DNA of 64,000 nucleotides from Bryum argenteum (taxonomy: Eukaryota > Streptophyta > Bryopsida > Bryales > Bryaceae): assembly GCA_037043015.1 (NCBI GenBank), contig CM073325.1:17153001-17217000 (forward strand), written 5' to 3'. Below the pieces are notes generated by a model. That model searched no databases. It was not told where the DNA came from and saw only the letters and a program-made list of their open reading frames with translations. Shown here piece by piece: positions 1-12,149 of this stretch (positions are counted from its first letter, which is position 1; every line of letters begins with the position of its first letter). The position numbers were made by a program, and so were the translations under genes.

Positions 1-349
1 CTCAACTAGAACACATGTGAGATTTTCTTTATATTGGTGGTAAGAGGATTCAAAATCAATGTTACAAGATGCAACATTTTCCTATATTTCTTGTATTCTT
101 GATTGTGCAAAATGTTGTGCCATTGGATATTACAACTAGTTACATTTTTACTTGAAAGAATGATGCAAGGGAAAAAGAGCTTTCTAGCTATTTCGCTCTC
201 TTGTAATCTTCAAAGTGGTAGTAATAATATTTTCTTTGTAAGGCTAAGATCTAAGAATAATATCAGAACCTTGAAGCTTTGAATTTACTTAGAATCACTA
301 TCTTCAAACAATTGGGTGTCATAGTTTTGTTGTTATGTACATTTTGCAG
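1..349. other. Probable intron sequence, no exon seen
   Basis: AT-rich sequence ending in a good acceptor (TTTTGCAG at 342-349). I see no coding stretch in it; it is probably the intron before the first visible exon of the RNase H-like gene. Confidence 0.4.
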
Positions 350-3300
350 GGTCTCCAAAGTTTCCCTATTGGTTGTATTTTTGTGGAACATCAAGGCCAA
401 TGCCAGGCCATGTCCAAGGCCGAGCAGGAGTTGGCATAGTTCTTGTTAGTCCCTTGAAGGTATACAATGTTGGTCCACTCAAGTAGGAGGTACCTAATTT
501 ACATAACTTTTAATAATTCAATTGATTTCAATTTGGAGAGGTTATTGCATATAAAAGTGGAATAATAGATAACATTGAGAAGATTATCATTTATATTCAA
601 AGTCATAATATATTTCAATCCTAAATCACTAGGTTAGTAATCAAACCAAATAGTATGAAAATAGATTAAAAATTTGTATGAAATGGAGATGAAATCAAAA
701 GCGTGTCTCGTATTTTAAATATAAATAAAATTTAAGGCCTACTATACTTTATGGACACTTGTTAATTGAGGGTAAAGTCAATCTATATGGACAAACTCTT
801 TATAATTACACCCATGTTCATAATGTAAACAAAAAAAAAACCGTGTTTCTTCAAAAGTATTCAACCCTAGATTAAGGGTTGGTTTACACTACAGTGAAGA
901 AGGCCACCAGTTGACCAAGAATTTTAATTTCAACCAATGACATTTCAGTTGACCAAAAATTTCAATTTCAACCAATGACATTTCAGTTGACCAAGAATTT
1001 CAATTTCAACCAATCACAATCAATAGCGTCAATTTCAACCAATCACATTTGAGATTTCTACTTGATTTCTTAAACGATGGACTATTCCACCATAGTGTAC
1101 ATTGGCTTGAAGGTTGAAAATCATTTTAAGAAATATATCTACTTCACTTGTATTTAGAAGTCCAAAACTTGAAATTTTTCATACATGTACAATGCCCTAC
1201 AATTTGCTTACAAATTCCCCTTCAGAGGGATTTTCATGACAAGTTTGGCAAATCATTGTGAACTCAAAAATGATCGGATTTGAGAATCGTAAAGTGTGTT
1301 GTAATCACGTTAGAGTTTACTACAATATGGTAATAAGATATCAAATCCTTTTTGTAATTTCATTTAACACACTACATTTACTTTACACACCATCTACCAT
1401 TGACTACTCTTTCTTTTTGCTTAATTTGCAAATGTATATTTTAATTGGAAATATGAAATGAGCTTGTAAATTTGTTTTGGGGATACTTTAGCACATACTT
1501 GTGTGATATCAATGATATGCTTCTTGTTTGATTTTGGCTTGGAGGAATTTCTTGAGTCCTAAAATCTAGTAAACTTTAACCAAAATAGATAAAAACCTTT
1601 CAAACAACTACAAATGTCCCCTAACATCCCCCAAGACTTGAAGGATAGTTGGAAGCTACTTGAGTAATAACTCTTATGGCTAGCTTCAATTCTTGTAGTA
1701 TACTTGCACTATACAGCTCTCTCAGATCCGATCATTTTTGAGTTCACGATGAACTGTCAAGATTTTAATGAAAACCCCCTCTGAGGGGGAATTTGTAAGC
1801 AGAATGTATGGTACTGTACACTACAGTCCTTGACTTGCTAATAAATGACAAATACAAGAACAGATCTAAGGGGCAATCCACACGAGAGGAAAGGCAGTGA
1901 GTTGGATGAATAGCATTGGTTCAAATTAGCAAGGGATTGTCACATGAGAGGAAGTAGGGGGAGTGGCAAGGATGACATGGAACAATTTTGTAGCTTTGGA
2001 ATTGGCTTTGGATGTTGCTTTGGGATTCACATGACAATGACGTGGCACAATAAATGCACCACTCCACTACCTAGCACTAGTGCTTGAAAGTGGGTTGGAA
2101 GTCCACATTGTAAGGAGAAAATCAAGGAAAAGAATTTTTTTTTAAGGCAAAGTGCCATGTTGGAGGAAGTTGTGAAACTTTAAAGAACAGGAGAGGACAA
2201 GTTGCACTTTGGGCTAGTCGGCGCGCGGGCGCTCTGGACGCAGTACTCCCGACGAAGGGCAGAAGGACCCAGTATTGACGATGAGGTCCTTAGACGGACT
2301 TGCTTGGACTGCGCGGTGGATGGTACGATTTCGGGGGACTAAGGAGGAAGCCGGGGATACCGAGGGGAACCTGGAAGCGTGTTCTGAGGGGGAAAGGACT
2401 CCCGAGTAGTTTGCGAGTTTTCCAAGGGGACGGAACCTGGAAAGCCCAAGGCAAAACGTGACGGTGCGAAGCGGGGGGGAATTCTGGGACTTGAGTCGTA
2501 AACCCGGAGCGGGGTGGGATACCTATTCGGACTTTTCCAATTTCCCCTTGTCCGGTGGCCATCGGGATATTAGCATTACGAACGGACACTTCATTCACGC
2601 CGGCCCCTTAGAAAGGGACCGGAGTTTCTATCTATCTTGTGAAACTTCCTCTCCCTCCAGTGTGAATTGCCCCTAATTTTCTAGTTAGTGGCACACTGAT
2701 TGTGTATTTATAAGCTTGTGGGGGTGGAATCATCTCTCATATGAAATAAGATGTTTACGTGACAAACAGGAGGTGACAATCGCAAAAGGCAGTCACTGTT
2801 TGGGGCGGGGATGCTCAATACACGTAGCTGAATACACAGCTCTGGTGATGGGCATGGAAAGTGCATTGCAATGCGGTGTGCGTCACCTCACCATTATGTG
2901 CGACTCCCAGCATGTCTTCAACCAGGTCAGACACAAACCACAGCAGCTGAATTTCTTTCAATACCAAAAGGCTGATAGAAAGACGTGTACCCATCCAACA
3001 GGTAACAGGAAAGTGGAGTGTATGCCATTCGAGCATTCGAGATCTCAAACTTCGTGTAGAAGAATTACTGAACGAATTTGAAACCTGCGGAGCGCTCTAC
3101 ATTCCCCGCAAGTGCAATACAGAGGCCCAATGCCTCGCTGAGAAAGCTATTGTCAGCTCTTCAGACAACACCCATGTTGCAAGGTAAGCTTCATCAGCAT
3201 GTTCTGTTTTTGCAGATGAGGCAAAATTTCATCCCTTCTATGATGGAAGGATACTACTTGCATTTTGTCCAAGCAGTAAATTTCTGTCCAGACCGAGCAA

Positions 3301-4022
3301 AATTCTTCACCTTGGATTCATCTAGACTTCGTTTGAATGTGATAAAAGTTAATGGTAGTGTTGGAAGTGAACGAATAAGCCTGTAGAGGTCATGATAAAG
3401 AGGTTTTGAGTGCGATGTAATATTTCTTGATGCAAGGCGAATGGGCTTCATACCTGTTTCGTTCATGGCCCTCAAGAGACGATTGAAGCAGCACGCACTG
3501 CCCCGAGACGAGATGAAATGTTGCGTGCTCTCCACTCCCTTTGCGTCAACGTTTAGTACACCTGTAAGACAATAATACTTTTAAATCTTTTAACAAAATT
3601 ACTCATTAAGTAAGATCCTGAAACCTCCCAACTGAAGATTAAGCATTAATTCCTAACGCAGAAAGCGAGTGAGGAGTACGCACGGCTCTCTTCTGAAGCA
3701 AATCCTATGAGCCATGTCTCAGTTGGCACATCAGATCACCTGATTGATCAGGTCTCTGAATGTAAGTACCCAATTCGAGTCCGAGTGAACGCAAGCTTCA
3801 GATACTGTTTCGATAGAACATCCAGTTCAAGAAACTGACATTCTCTTGAAATGCAGGATCATTGAGAAAGACGGAGAAAGACGGTCGGAGAAAGAGACCG
3901 ACTTAGTGTTCAGGGCTGTTCCTCGATACAAGACGCTGTTGTGCAAGAGTTGGAAAAATGGATACTGTCGCTACGGGATGAAATGTAACCGTGCGCATGG
4001 CTTCAGTGAGCTTCGCATCTGA
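350..4022 (+). CDS. RNase H-like domain plus CCCH zinc-finger protein (5' end missing)
   Basis: Exons rebuilt by frame and GT/AG: 350-459, 2770-2925, 3002-3183, 3221-3354, 3403-3563, 3662-3761, 3826-4022 (stop). All phases agree. Exons 1-3 give an RNase H fold: a first strand around LYFCGTSRPMPG, then AEYTAL, then CDSQHVFNQV, then IPRKCNTEAQCLAEKAI. The last exon has a CCCH finger (C-x7-C-x5-C-x3-H, CKSWKNGYC...CNRAH) just before the C-terminus. Two of the four metal ligands expected in RNase H look replaced: the first Asp is Cys and the last Asp is Gln; Glu and the middle Asp remain. It is therefore probably a nucleic-acid-binding rather than cleaving domain (inference). Exon 350-459 begins in phase 1, so at least one upstream exon is missing. 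The exon 3221 acceptor is the weakest call, because a better-looking AG at 3214-3215 breaks the frame. Intron 1 is 2.3 kb and holds repeats. Confidence 0.75.
909..1050. repeat. 38-bp tandem repeat in intron 1
   Basis: A unit starting AGTTGACCAAGAATTT and ending in CAACCAATGACATTTC repeats at 909, 947 and 985 with a period of 38 bp, then decays into a partial copy up to about 1050. It lies inside the 2.3-kb first intron of the RNase H-like gene. Confidence 0.85.
1205..1801. repeat. Foldback element with ~80-bp inverted arms
   Basis: Arm 1205-1284 and arm 1722-1801 are imperfect inverted repeats. The outer ends read TGCTTACAAATTCCCC and GGGGAATTTGTAAGCA, and the inner ends are the nearly exact AACTCAAAAATGATCGGAT and its complement. 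The enclosed 440 bp is AT-rich without an ORF. The shape fits a non-autonomous foldback or MITE-like DNA transposon inserted in the intron. No target duplication is evident. Confidence 0.7.
2210..2660. other. GC-rich island inside intron 1
   Basis: An abrupt switch from AT-rich intron to G-rich sequence with CGCGCGGGCG, GGGGGG and many GGGAC/CCGGA words, then back to AT-rich. The style resembles the long LTRs of element B, but I found no shared long word and no terminal TG...CA with a duplication. It may be a decayed solo LTR or a captured GC-rich fragment. Confidence 0.35.
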
Positions 4023-4586
4023 GTATCACTCAGAAATCTTTGGACAGAATCACACAGCTATGCATGGGCATCACAACACAGGGATTGCATTGAATAGAGA
4101 GGCTCGAGTGACGAAGTCATCTTATTGAATTCATTCTAGACAAAATCACCAATCTTTCACGCACAAATTCCATGCATGAAAGTACAAATGCATTGTACTA
4201 GAAACTTTTGGCTTTGCACGCATCCATATACTTCTGAGCTGCGAAGCGGCCAACGTTTGAAGCTAAAATTGGAAAGAGTATCCTAAGAGGGTGTACATCA
4301 GGATGGCGACCTCACACTACGATTGACAATACTGATCGCTGACCATTTAAACCTGGCTTGCTCTGTAAAGCCAGTGTTACCGAAGGTAACACATGATTGA
4401 CTCTTGTTTCTCCAGATATCCACAATCTACACAACCATAACACAGTGATTCAGCACTCGTCTTTTCGAAAGATACAAGATTGAATAACAATATATATGAC
4501 ACGTAACAATAATTGCACCTCTAACAAGCAAAAATGTACTGCACGTTTCCAACACAGATAATATCATGCACATTGAGCTTTAACAA
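4023..4586. other. Convergent intergenic spacer
   Basis: Spacer between the 3' ends of the RNase H-like gene (plus) and the ATP synthase small subunit (minus). It must hold both 3' UTRs. I see no further gene or RNA in it. Confidence 0.5.
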
Positions 4587-5661
4587 TCAGAAATGTAATC
4601 CAAGGAGAAGGACGCAGATTCCATACCAATGGTGGCCATAAGGATCAACGAACTTCGACTTGTGAGCCTCCTTGGCTGCAAAATGAACAAAGCACGATTG
4701 ATGAAACTGTTACCAAGCAATGCAAGTCATTCAAAAGCACTACGAATCATCCAGAAACTCGTAAGTTGTTCTAAACGCATGACCAAACATTTACGAGCCG
4801 ATAATATTTAACCCAAGATCTCGGGGCTTAGTAACAGAAACTAACAAACGTAATCTAATTAGCATCTCTAGCACCAAAAGTAGATCGAAAATTGTAATGA
4901 AACTCCATCTTCAGATGTCAAAAGACATCGTCAACATAAAAACCTAAAAACTAGAAGATTGCAGATTCTAATGTCTGAACCGCATAATATACTCCAAAAC
5001 TGCAACTAAAACGTAGACAGAGTGTGGAACAAATCTAGCACCCGTAAGAAACAATCTACTCGCACGATAAACTCTTCACTTACGACGGTGACATCCCTCA
5101 CACACACATTATCGATGACGATTTACATTCTCCCGGGCTATACAAAAGTACTGCAAGAATCAGGAAACACTTCTACCTTCATCCAGAAACCATAAGAGCC
5201 CCTACCGATCACTGTCTCATCTTACAACCGATATACGCCGCTACAATGCACTAGTAGGAACACACGTCTACATCCAACTAGAAGGAAATCGTCAAGCGAG
5301 AAATCTAATGCATTAGAGTGCCGAATCAAGAACCGTTTCTGATCAAACGTAACGTGGACAATGCCAAGTCTTGTGAGTACTACAGCCAGGATAGGAGACT
5401 AGAAAGAAACAAATGCTAGTCTAACTCGGACAATAAGAAACTCTTAAAGCAAAAACTTTCGAGGGCAGCAAGTGGAACATTAGATTTTAGATATGACGAG
5501 GTTTGTGATATGGCGATAGTAAGGTACTGACGGTCAAGGCTCATGGAGAGCTTGGTGACGAGCGCCAGGGTGACGCCGAAGCCGAAAACGAAGGGCCAAT
5601 TGCGCTTGGCTTCGCTGAAGACCACCTGCGTGAGGGGCCGGCCTACAACGGGAGTCACCAT
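4587..5661 (-). CDS. Mitochondrial ATP synthase 6 kDa subunit (plant mtATP6-like)
   Basis: Two exons on the minus strand: 5661-5532 (start codon 5659-5661) and 4675-4587 (TGA at 4587-4589), giving a 72-residue protein. The core EAKRNWPFVFGFGVTLALVTK followed by a KEAHKSKFV block matches the small plant ATP synthase subunit annotated as ATP synthase small subunit 6, which has a KRNWPF stretch leading into one membrane helix. It is expected in the F1Fo complex of the inner mitochondrial membrane. The donor is GTCAGT (ACC|GTCAGT), not the consensus GTAAGT. The acceptor is TTTTGCAG|CC. Total exon length 219 nt is divisible by three. An upstream in-frame ATG at 5697 exists, but the start at 5661 fits the short family length better. 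The tail after FVDPYGHHW is unusual. Confidence 0.72.
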
Positions 5662-5810
5662 CTTGCTAGATTTGCTGCGGAATACTTGAAAGTGCAAACC
5701 CTAGGGAGAAGCGATGCAATACGAAGGAAGAATAGGAGCACCACCACTTCGGAGGAAGAGAATGCTTGGTTCCGGGATGGTGGGTTCCAGGATTGATGTC
5801 CGTCACTCAG

Positions 5811-5820
5811 GGTATATACC
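5811..5820 (-). promoter_or_regulatory. Possible TATA box of the ATP synthase subunit gene
   Basis: Palindromic GGTATATACC lies about 150 bp upstream of the start codon at 5661 on the minus strand, which would leave a 5' UTR of about 125 nt. Position and sequence suit a core promoter; nothing else supports it. Confidence 0.35.
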
Positions 5821-5882
5821 CTGGAACCCCGATTGATAACTGCCTTCGCGCAGGCTTTGGACATCCATTCGATGTCCGCCAT

Positions 5883-8190
5883 GGACCCTCAATAACCTTA
5901 TTACCGTTTTCAAGGATTAAGTTAATGTAGAGGCACTTAACTCCTAATTATCCTTGAAGACCACATAGTCGTTTGCTATTTCGGGTAGCCTAGGTTTTGA
6001 CTAAGATATTTATTGGGTGTTCCAAATACTACAAGGTGTGTGTGCAACAATTTACGAAGTCAACTTTGTCATTTTATAAAATTTAGTTTCCCAATTTTGC
6101 ACATCTACGGCAAATTTGATCTCCCTGTAGATTTTTTTTAGTTTTTGCCCAAGGAACATTGGGGACCTCTAATTTTTTGCACGCACATCTCAACTTACTT
6201 ACCTACATGGAAAAATATACAAGCAAAATTTTTGGGGTAACAGTCATCAATTTCCCTCGACAGCATTGAGAATACACATCCCGTGCAATGCCCAAAAAAA
6301 ACTTTTGCTACAACTTTGAAGGTTATAAGATCATAAATGATAAACATACAACAATCAATTTTTGGAACAATACCTAAAAGTTAAATTAGGTAAAAGATCT
6401 TACGATTAAAAGTTTAAAAGAAGTAAACAAAAAAAATTCATATTCCCAGGAGTACATAGAGGTTGATATCGCATTTTTGAGGTTTCAAGCTCCCACATAA
6501 AAACTGCAACCATGCGCATCCTATTGGGTGCTACCGTCCTAAAAGGACATATTTCTTAGCTTGAAGATGCAATTCCTCTGCACTAGAGTTCCTCTTGATA
6601 TTCAGCTCCATCTAAAATTAGGTCATTTTTTGTGATTTTTTGCGTTTTCCAATATTTTCCAAGGCCATAAATACTTTCAAATTCAATATTTGAGAGGCCC
6701 TGCATGATTCTTCTCCTACTTAAAACCTTCATCTAGTTAAATCGGTGTTCATTTACTTCCATTTTTTTGTAGATAACTATTGGCCACAGTTGCTTAGCTA
6801 CTTTGTTTTGGTATAAACTAGTACGTAATCTGAAGTAGTTTTTCCTTTCCTTAGTCACTTTCCACTTTGTAATTCACCTTCTTTGCTTTGTTTTACCTGT
6901 GCCACTTTCTAATTTCAATGAAGCCATATTATGTTATGAAGTCTAATTAAAAGCGTGACCTAATTTTGTGGCTTATCTCTTCCTACATGAAGTCTTAGAA
7001 AGTCCACTCTGCTCTAGGAAAGTAAGTCTTGTCTACACATGACTTTTGAAAAATCCCTTCTTACAGTGAAGATTGTTCATTATAAAAATACACAATATTT
7101 CTATGGTATGAAATAAATTCTGAATTTAGATTTTTAAAACTTCGAAGCAGAGGTGGATATGTCATTAGTATGTGTATGCAAAGTGATTAGGCATGTACTA
7201 GGCTTCTTCACTCAACAGTAGCATGTACTCACGGCAAACATTATAGGGTGCAAAGTAAGGCACCATAATAGAAACATCTATACGATTGCCTTTAAAATTC
7301 ATAGAAAATTGTAAAAAGAGTTGAATATTCTTGAATCCACTTCAACCATCTTTCCATTTACTTTCCCCATGCCCAAAATTGCTTAAACACTTGTCACTTC
7401 ACCACAAATTAGGAAATCTGAAATTTTGAAATTTTGAAGTTTTGAAGTTGATGCAATCAAATTGATTTTGGGCAAATTTTGAGAATATATATGTGCATAA
7501 TTATACCGCAACATGCCCTGATAGTGTTTTCAAGCATTGAGAGTGAATATCTTCTAAAGTATGAGAGGTTCTTGAGTATAAATAGTCTTGTTGGAAAGGT
7601 ATGAAATAACTCTACATATCCTCATCAAGGTCCAATTTCATACAATCTATACTTAGTGGTTGAGAGCTTCATTGAAGTCAAAATAACGGTGAACAAGCTT
7701 CACTCTGCTCTAGGGTCAGTTTGGGTCCTGCAGAAGTATTTCATGATTGAGTGATACACTTAAGTTGTTAATAAGCACTTTTTGATTTTAGAAAACGAAA
7801 AAAGAAAAAAATCAAATAAATTCTCAAAGTTCTCAACTGATAGCCTTGCTATGGTGAAAAATGAAAAGAAAAAAAAAAATCAAACGAAAAATAGTTTATA
7901 ACTGGACCCTTTGCACTCAAATTCATGCCTTATCTTCAAAACATCTTCCATATTGTTGATTTTTCTACCACTAGAACCACACTTTAGTACTTGGAAGCCA
8001 TCCCAAACAAAAGAGTTGAAATCAATGGTGGATGAAGGTGATATAGCTTCTCAAATATCATCCATTTTTTCATTTTTTCCATTGACAAAACATCATTGCA
8101 AATCCAATAGGAAAAATATCTAAATCAAAAAATTCCAATTAGAAAGTTGTTAAAACTCCCCTTAAGATGATGACCATGAAAAAAGAAATC
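5883..8190. other. AT-rich gene-free stretch
   Basis: About 2.3 kb of AT-rich sequence with A/T runs and only very short ORFs. I recognise no exon, tRNA or complete element. It probably holds old degraded transposon and intergenic sequence. Confidence 0.5.
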
Positions 8191-8194
8191 ACGA

Positions 8195-8335
8195 AAAACA
8201 ATTTTGATATCACATAATTGGCTTGCAATGGTTTTACATGTCTGTAATTTTTATCACACAAACTAGAATTGATTTGGGACTTAACCCAAGTAATTTCATT
8301 GAAAATAGACCTCATATGAAAAAATTATGGTTCTT
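8195..8335 (+). repeat. Dispersed repeat, copy 1
   Basis: The blocks CACATAATTGGCTTGCA, GACTTAACCCAAGTAATTTC and neighbouring words recur in the same order at 10,705-11,100, so this is one copy of a degenerate dispersed repeat. Family unknown. Confidence 0.6.
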
Positions 8336-8589
8336 CAAAGTTTTTGCCTTCCATCCAAATTGTAGTTCTTCTACATTCGGCGCGTTAAGGGGTTAAACCG
8401 TTAGAGTAATATCTAAAGTCAAGAAGTACCTTCAAAAGAAAGTCAAGACCAAAGTTTAGGTGTGTGTGGTAAGAGAGACAACAATTTCTCTTAAATAATC
8501 ATAAGAGTTCTTATAACTTTTTCTATCCATGGAATTCCCTAAAACTCCCTTGCGTCTACAATCTATGCGAGACTCAAAATGCATACAAA

Positions 8590-8880
8590 CTACCCACGCC
8601 TTATGCATAATTCAAAACCCAAGCAAGACCGGACCAAGTACGACCAGACCAAGCACATGACCCAAGCAAGACCGGACCAAGCACCTGACCCAAACAAGAC
8701 CGGACCAACTTCCCAACCCAAGCACCTAACCCAAACAAGACCGGACCAACTTCCCAACCCAAGCACCCGACCCAAGCACGACCAGACCAAGCACCCGACT
8801 GGACAGATAGACCAACCGATACCGACACCACGATTCGAACCACAAATTCGATGACAGACACCGACACTACTAACACCGAC
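8590..8880. repeat. Minisatellite of GACC/CAAGCACC units
   Basis: Imperfect repeats built from ACCCAAGCAAGACCGGACC and ACTTCCCAACCCAAGCACC modules, then a tail of CCGACAC/ACTAAC units. One 42-base block is repeated almost exactly (about 8691-8775). The repeat keeps several frames open on both strands, which makes spurious ORFs; I do not call it coding. Strong purine/pyrimidine strand bias. Confidence 0.8.
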
Positions 8881-11607
8881 ACGACTAACGGGACAACCAA
8901 CGCAGTCCGCAGCAGCGGGGCGTTACTTCCCGCGCATGCCTAACGACAACACTGATGCGTTACGAGATTAAATCAGTTATATATAGATAGTCAAGTTCAT
9001 CAATGAGGCTTCCAGATTCAGGAAGTTTTACTGCGTATAGAAAGCTTATAAGTCTCTCAACCGGTTCTACTCTGCTTGAATTCCCATTTAGGATGCATAA
9101 TATCATGTCCAGATGGGATCCAGATAACTATCAAATCTCGATCTGCCACTTGATATCCAGGTCACGCAAGAAAACTTTTGGACAATGCTAACTCAAAATG
9201 CTCGATCCGATAAGCTTACGAAAACTCAGGCGCTCAGGTAGCCGAACATTAAAACGACGCACCCACGAATAGTAATCGTCCCTATCGCCCGTGATGTGAT
9301 GCCTAGCTACTTCGTGTGATCAACTGCACGAACTACCACACGTGATCAACTACATGCACTCAACAACCATCTAAAAATGAAAAAATGTGCACTAACATCA
9401 AACGGTAGAGAATTAATATACATCTGCAAACCTCTACAATTGTGCATTGCTTAATGCTGGTGGCTCTCGTGATGACTTCGTCCCTCGTCTCGCAGCTCCG
9501 TACTTTGTTGGAATGCCCAGCATTCACGATGCAACATTGATCTGGTGGCTATGATAACTGCTTCGGTTGAACGTTGTCCACCTTTGATCATTCGTCTTCA
9601 GCAAGATATCCTCCATTCACAGCTACACATGCACTCCCCCTCCAAAATGTCCACTTCCTATTCTGCACCATTGCAATACTCCAGAGCCCATACGGTACAA
9701 GTGATACTCAAGAATGTAAGCAGTCATCCAACTGCAAGCAAATCGATTCACCAAACAAGGTAATTCACATTTCCGTGTGATCATGCCCGCCTTTCATCGC
9801 CATGGCTATCTCTCCACGCGCGCGGCCTGTACTTCCCGTGATGACTGCGCTCTCCTTGCTTTAAAAGACCAACGATTCTTGAGCATTCCAATGGCAGGTA
9901 GCATTAACAACAAGAAACCAACAACTCTTGGCATTCCATTTGGATTTGATTTAACCCCTAAATTTCCTTGTTGCAAAATGGTCTAAGTCACAAAATTTGA
10001 CCTTCCTCTAGATTAAGCTCAAAAAATCTCAATCTAAGCATTATTCGAAAGATTCAATCGTAAGATCTCAAAATTCACTTGACATTCTTTCTCGCATACC
10101 AAATTTGAACCGTTCATTCTTCCTCATTTGTGAGATTATAATGGTCAAAGTTGGTTGAGTTCCTCTCCTGCGGGAACCTCCAAAACCCGTTTCGGGTTCT
10201 AAGGAAAGTTAGGGGTTAAGCCAAAGTCTACACATTGGGTCTCTAGGACTATGCATTTTTTTTTTATTGATTAACCCCTAAGCGTCCCCGTGTTTTAAAA
10301 CTAGACCCAAAAAAATGCATGGTCTTTAAGGAGTTGTATCTCTTCTATCCATTGTTGGATTTTAACTTTGTATTTTAGTATAGAATCCAATTAAAGTCCA
10401 CTCCTTGCTGTAGAAATCTTAAGCCCTAAACGTCCTTGAGGTATTTTTGGCCAAAAACTCATTTTTGAAAACATTGACATAGATATAATAAAAAAATAAT
10501 CTATCCAGATCTCAACCATATGAACTTGTAATAGACTTGTTGTAGATCATGTGAACCAAAACTTGACTCATAACACTTTATAAATTGTGAGGTCATAATG
10601 TTTTAGTGTGCATAAAAAGGCTACAAAAAACTATCATTTTTGCTTTGTAGTTTTTTTTGTAGCGTTTTATGAAATAGATTTCATGTTGGTAGTAATTCAT
10701 AAAAATCAAGTTTTGATTTCACATAATTGGCTTACAGTGGTAAAACATGCCCCATGTTTGAGAACCCAAAAAACAAGAAGTTGTTTTTACTAATATGCAT
10801 GCCACAAATTCATACTCCCTCATCTCTGAGAAGATCCATGATTTGTCAAAAATTGTTGGATTTTGTTAATTGGTCTATATTATTTATTCATGGTTGGATA
10901 TGGTCTCGATGGTCTCATTGGTGTGGATCACTCATTAGAATCGAATCTTAGATGCTTCGTGAGACGAGTGTTTGAACCAAATCTTGGTTTCTTTTAGAGA
11001 TAAAGGCGTATAGTTTAGTATAGGTATGCAATTTGTACCACACAGACTAGACTTGAGTTGGGACTCAATCCAAGTGATTTCATCCAAAACAGTCTTCGAA
11101 TGACCCTTTAAAGTTGTTGCTTGTCATTCATTGTGTCAATTTCCAATACATGGCACATTTAAAGTTTAGGGTAGGATGCTTGAAAACTGCACAAGATCAA
11201 AATTTGCTTCCCAACTTTAAATTTTCATTCAATGCTGACACATATTTTAGAGTGTGCACATTTCAAAATGTGCACATTTAAAAAAAAGACATACGACCCT
11301 CACCTCCAAAATTTATAACTAACTATAAATAAATCCAAATCCAAAGTTCATGATTTCAATTGGTACATAAACGCTCATTTTCAAAAGTAATTTCAAAGCT
11401 CGCCAATCTGATATTCATGCAGTTTTTGAGCATGTCAATTTACACACGGGAAAATGCATGTAGCATCAACCACTTCCCGAAAGAAATGGCATATCATTGC
11501 GGCACCCGGCTCCCAAACACAACCATTCCAAGATGAAGATGTGACGATCCCTAACGACTGAAATCTTTCAGCCATTCCCATATCGCAACAATTACCAGCA
11601 ATTCGAG
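8881..11607. other. Gene-free stretch upstream of the dynein light chain gene
   Basis: Mixed sequence with only short ORFs (60-75 codons) and no recognisable domain. The part 10,000-11,400 is AT-rich and holds the second copy of the dispersed repeat. The promoter of the roadblock gene should lie just before 11,608, but I see no clear TATA box. Confidence 0.45.
10705..11100 (+). repeat. Dispersed repeat, copy 2 (interrupted)
   Basis: Same blocks as at 8195-8335, in the same order and orientation (CACATAATTGGCTTACA; later GGGACTCAATCCAAGTGATT), but separated by about 280 extra bases (roughly 10,750-11,030). Either this copy has an insertion or the first has a deletion. Confidence 0.55.
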
Positions 11608-12137
11608 ATGACTACAGTGGTGCAAGGAGATGTGGAGAAAGCATATCAACGCATTCTTGCCCTAGAGGTGCCTGATGTTCGCACTTCTGTAAACAATGCA
11701 ACAACTCAACTGTTTAATTTACACTAAAAGAACGTTGGGTTATATCCATGCAGGACATCATAGGAGTGCTCCTCATTGATCGAGATGGCAACATCCTACG
11801 CAACACGATGCCAGAGGTGAGTCACTCAACAGAGATTGATTACTGCCAAGAATGATGCAATTGTTGTGCTAATGATCGTAACTGACAGGAGCATGCGAAG
11901 AAATATATACAAGAAATTCCAGCGTTAGCAATTATGACCCGCAGTGCAGTTCGAGAGATCGACGCCAAAGACGACCTGACGATGATGCGCATCAAAAGCA
12001 GAAAGCATGAAATGATGATCATTGTCGAGGAGAAGTTCACTCTCATGGCTCTTCAGGAGTATCCTGGTTTCTGGGTTGAACCTCCCCCTCCTCCTCCTAC
12101 TCCTCCCGGGGACTCAGACGATGACTATGACGAGTAG
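11608..12137 (+). CDS. DYNLRB: Dynein light chain, roadblock/LC7 type
   Basis: Three exons: 11608-11688, 11754-11816, 11889-12137 (stop TAG), all phase 0, giving 130 residues. The roadblock fold is clear: GVLLIDRDGNILRNTMPE, then a helix ending MTRSAVREIDAKDDL, then MMRIKSRKHEMMIIVEEKF and a last short helix. Known members are about 96-110 residues and join the intermediate chains of cytoplasmic and axonemal dynein. Here the core is followed by an unusual tail: a run of prolines (VEPPPPPPTPP) and an acidic end (DSDDDYDE). Seed plants without flagella have lost dynein motors, so an axonemal role in sperm flagella is likely (inference). It is convergent with DNMT2, with about 250 bp between the two stop codons. 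Confidence 0.9.
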
Positions 12138-12149
12138 CTTTCATACTTT

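Noticed and set aside
3216-3333. Acceptor TTTTTGCAG at 3207-3215 for the fourth exon of the RNase H-like gene
   Set aside because: The strongest-looking site, but it puts a stop right after the junction given the phase of the previous exon.
8835-8850. GATTCGAACC, which resembles the T-arm of a tRNA on the minus strand
   Set aside because: No matching T-stem, acceptor stem or anticodon arm can be built around it.
8579-8900. Overlapping ORFs of 66-99 codons on both strands
   Set aside because: They follow the minisatellite period and have no start context, domain or splice support; open frames are a by-product of the repeat.
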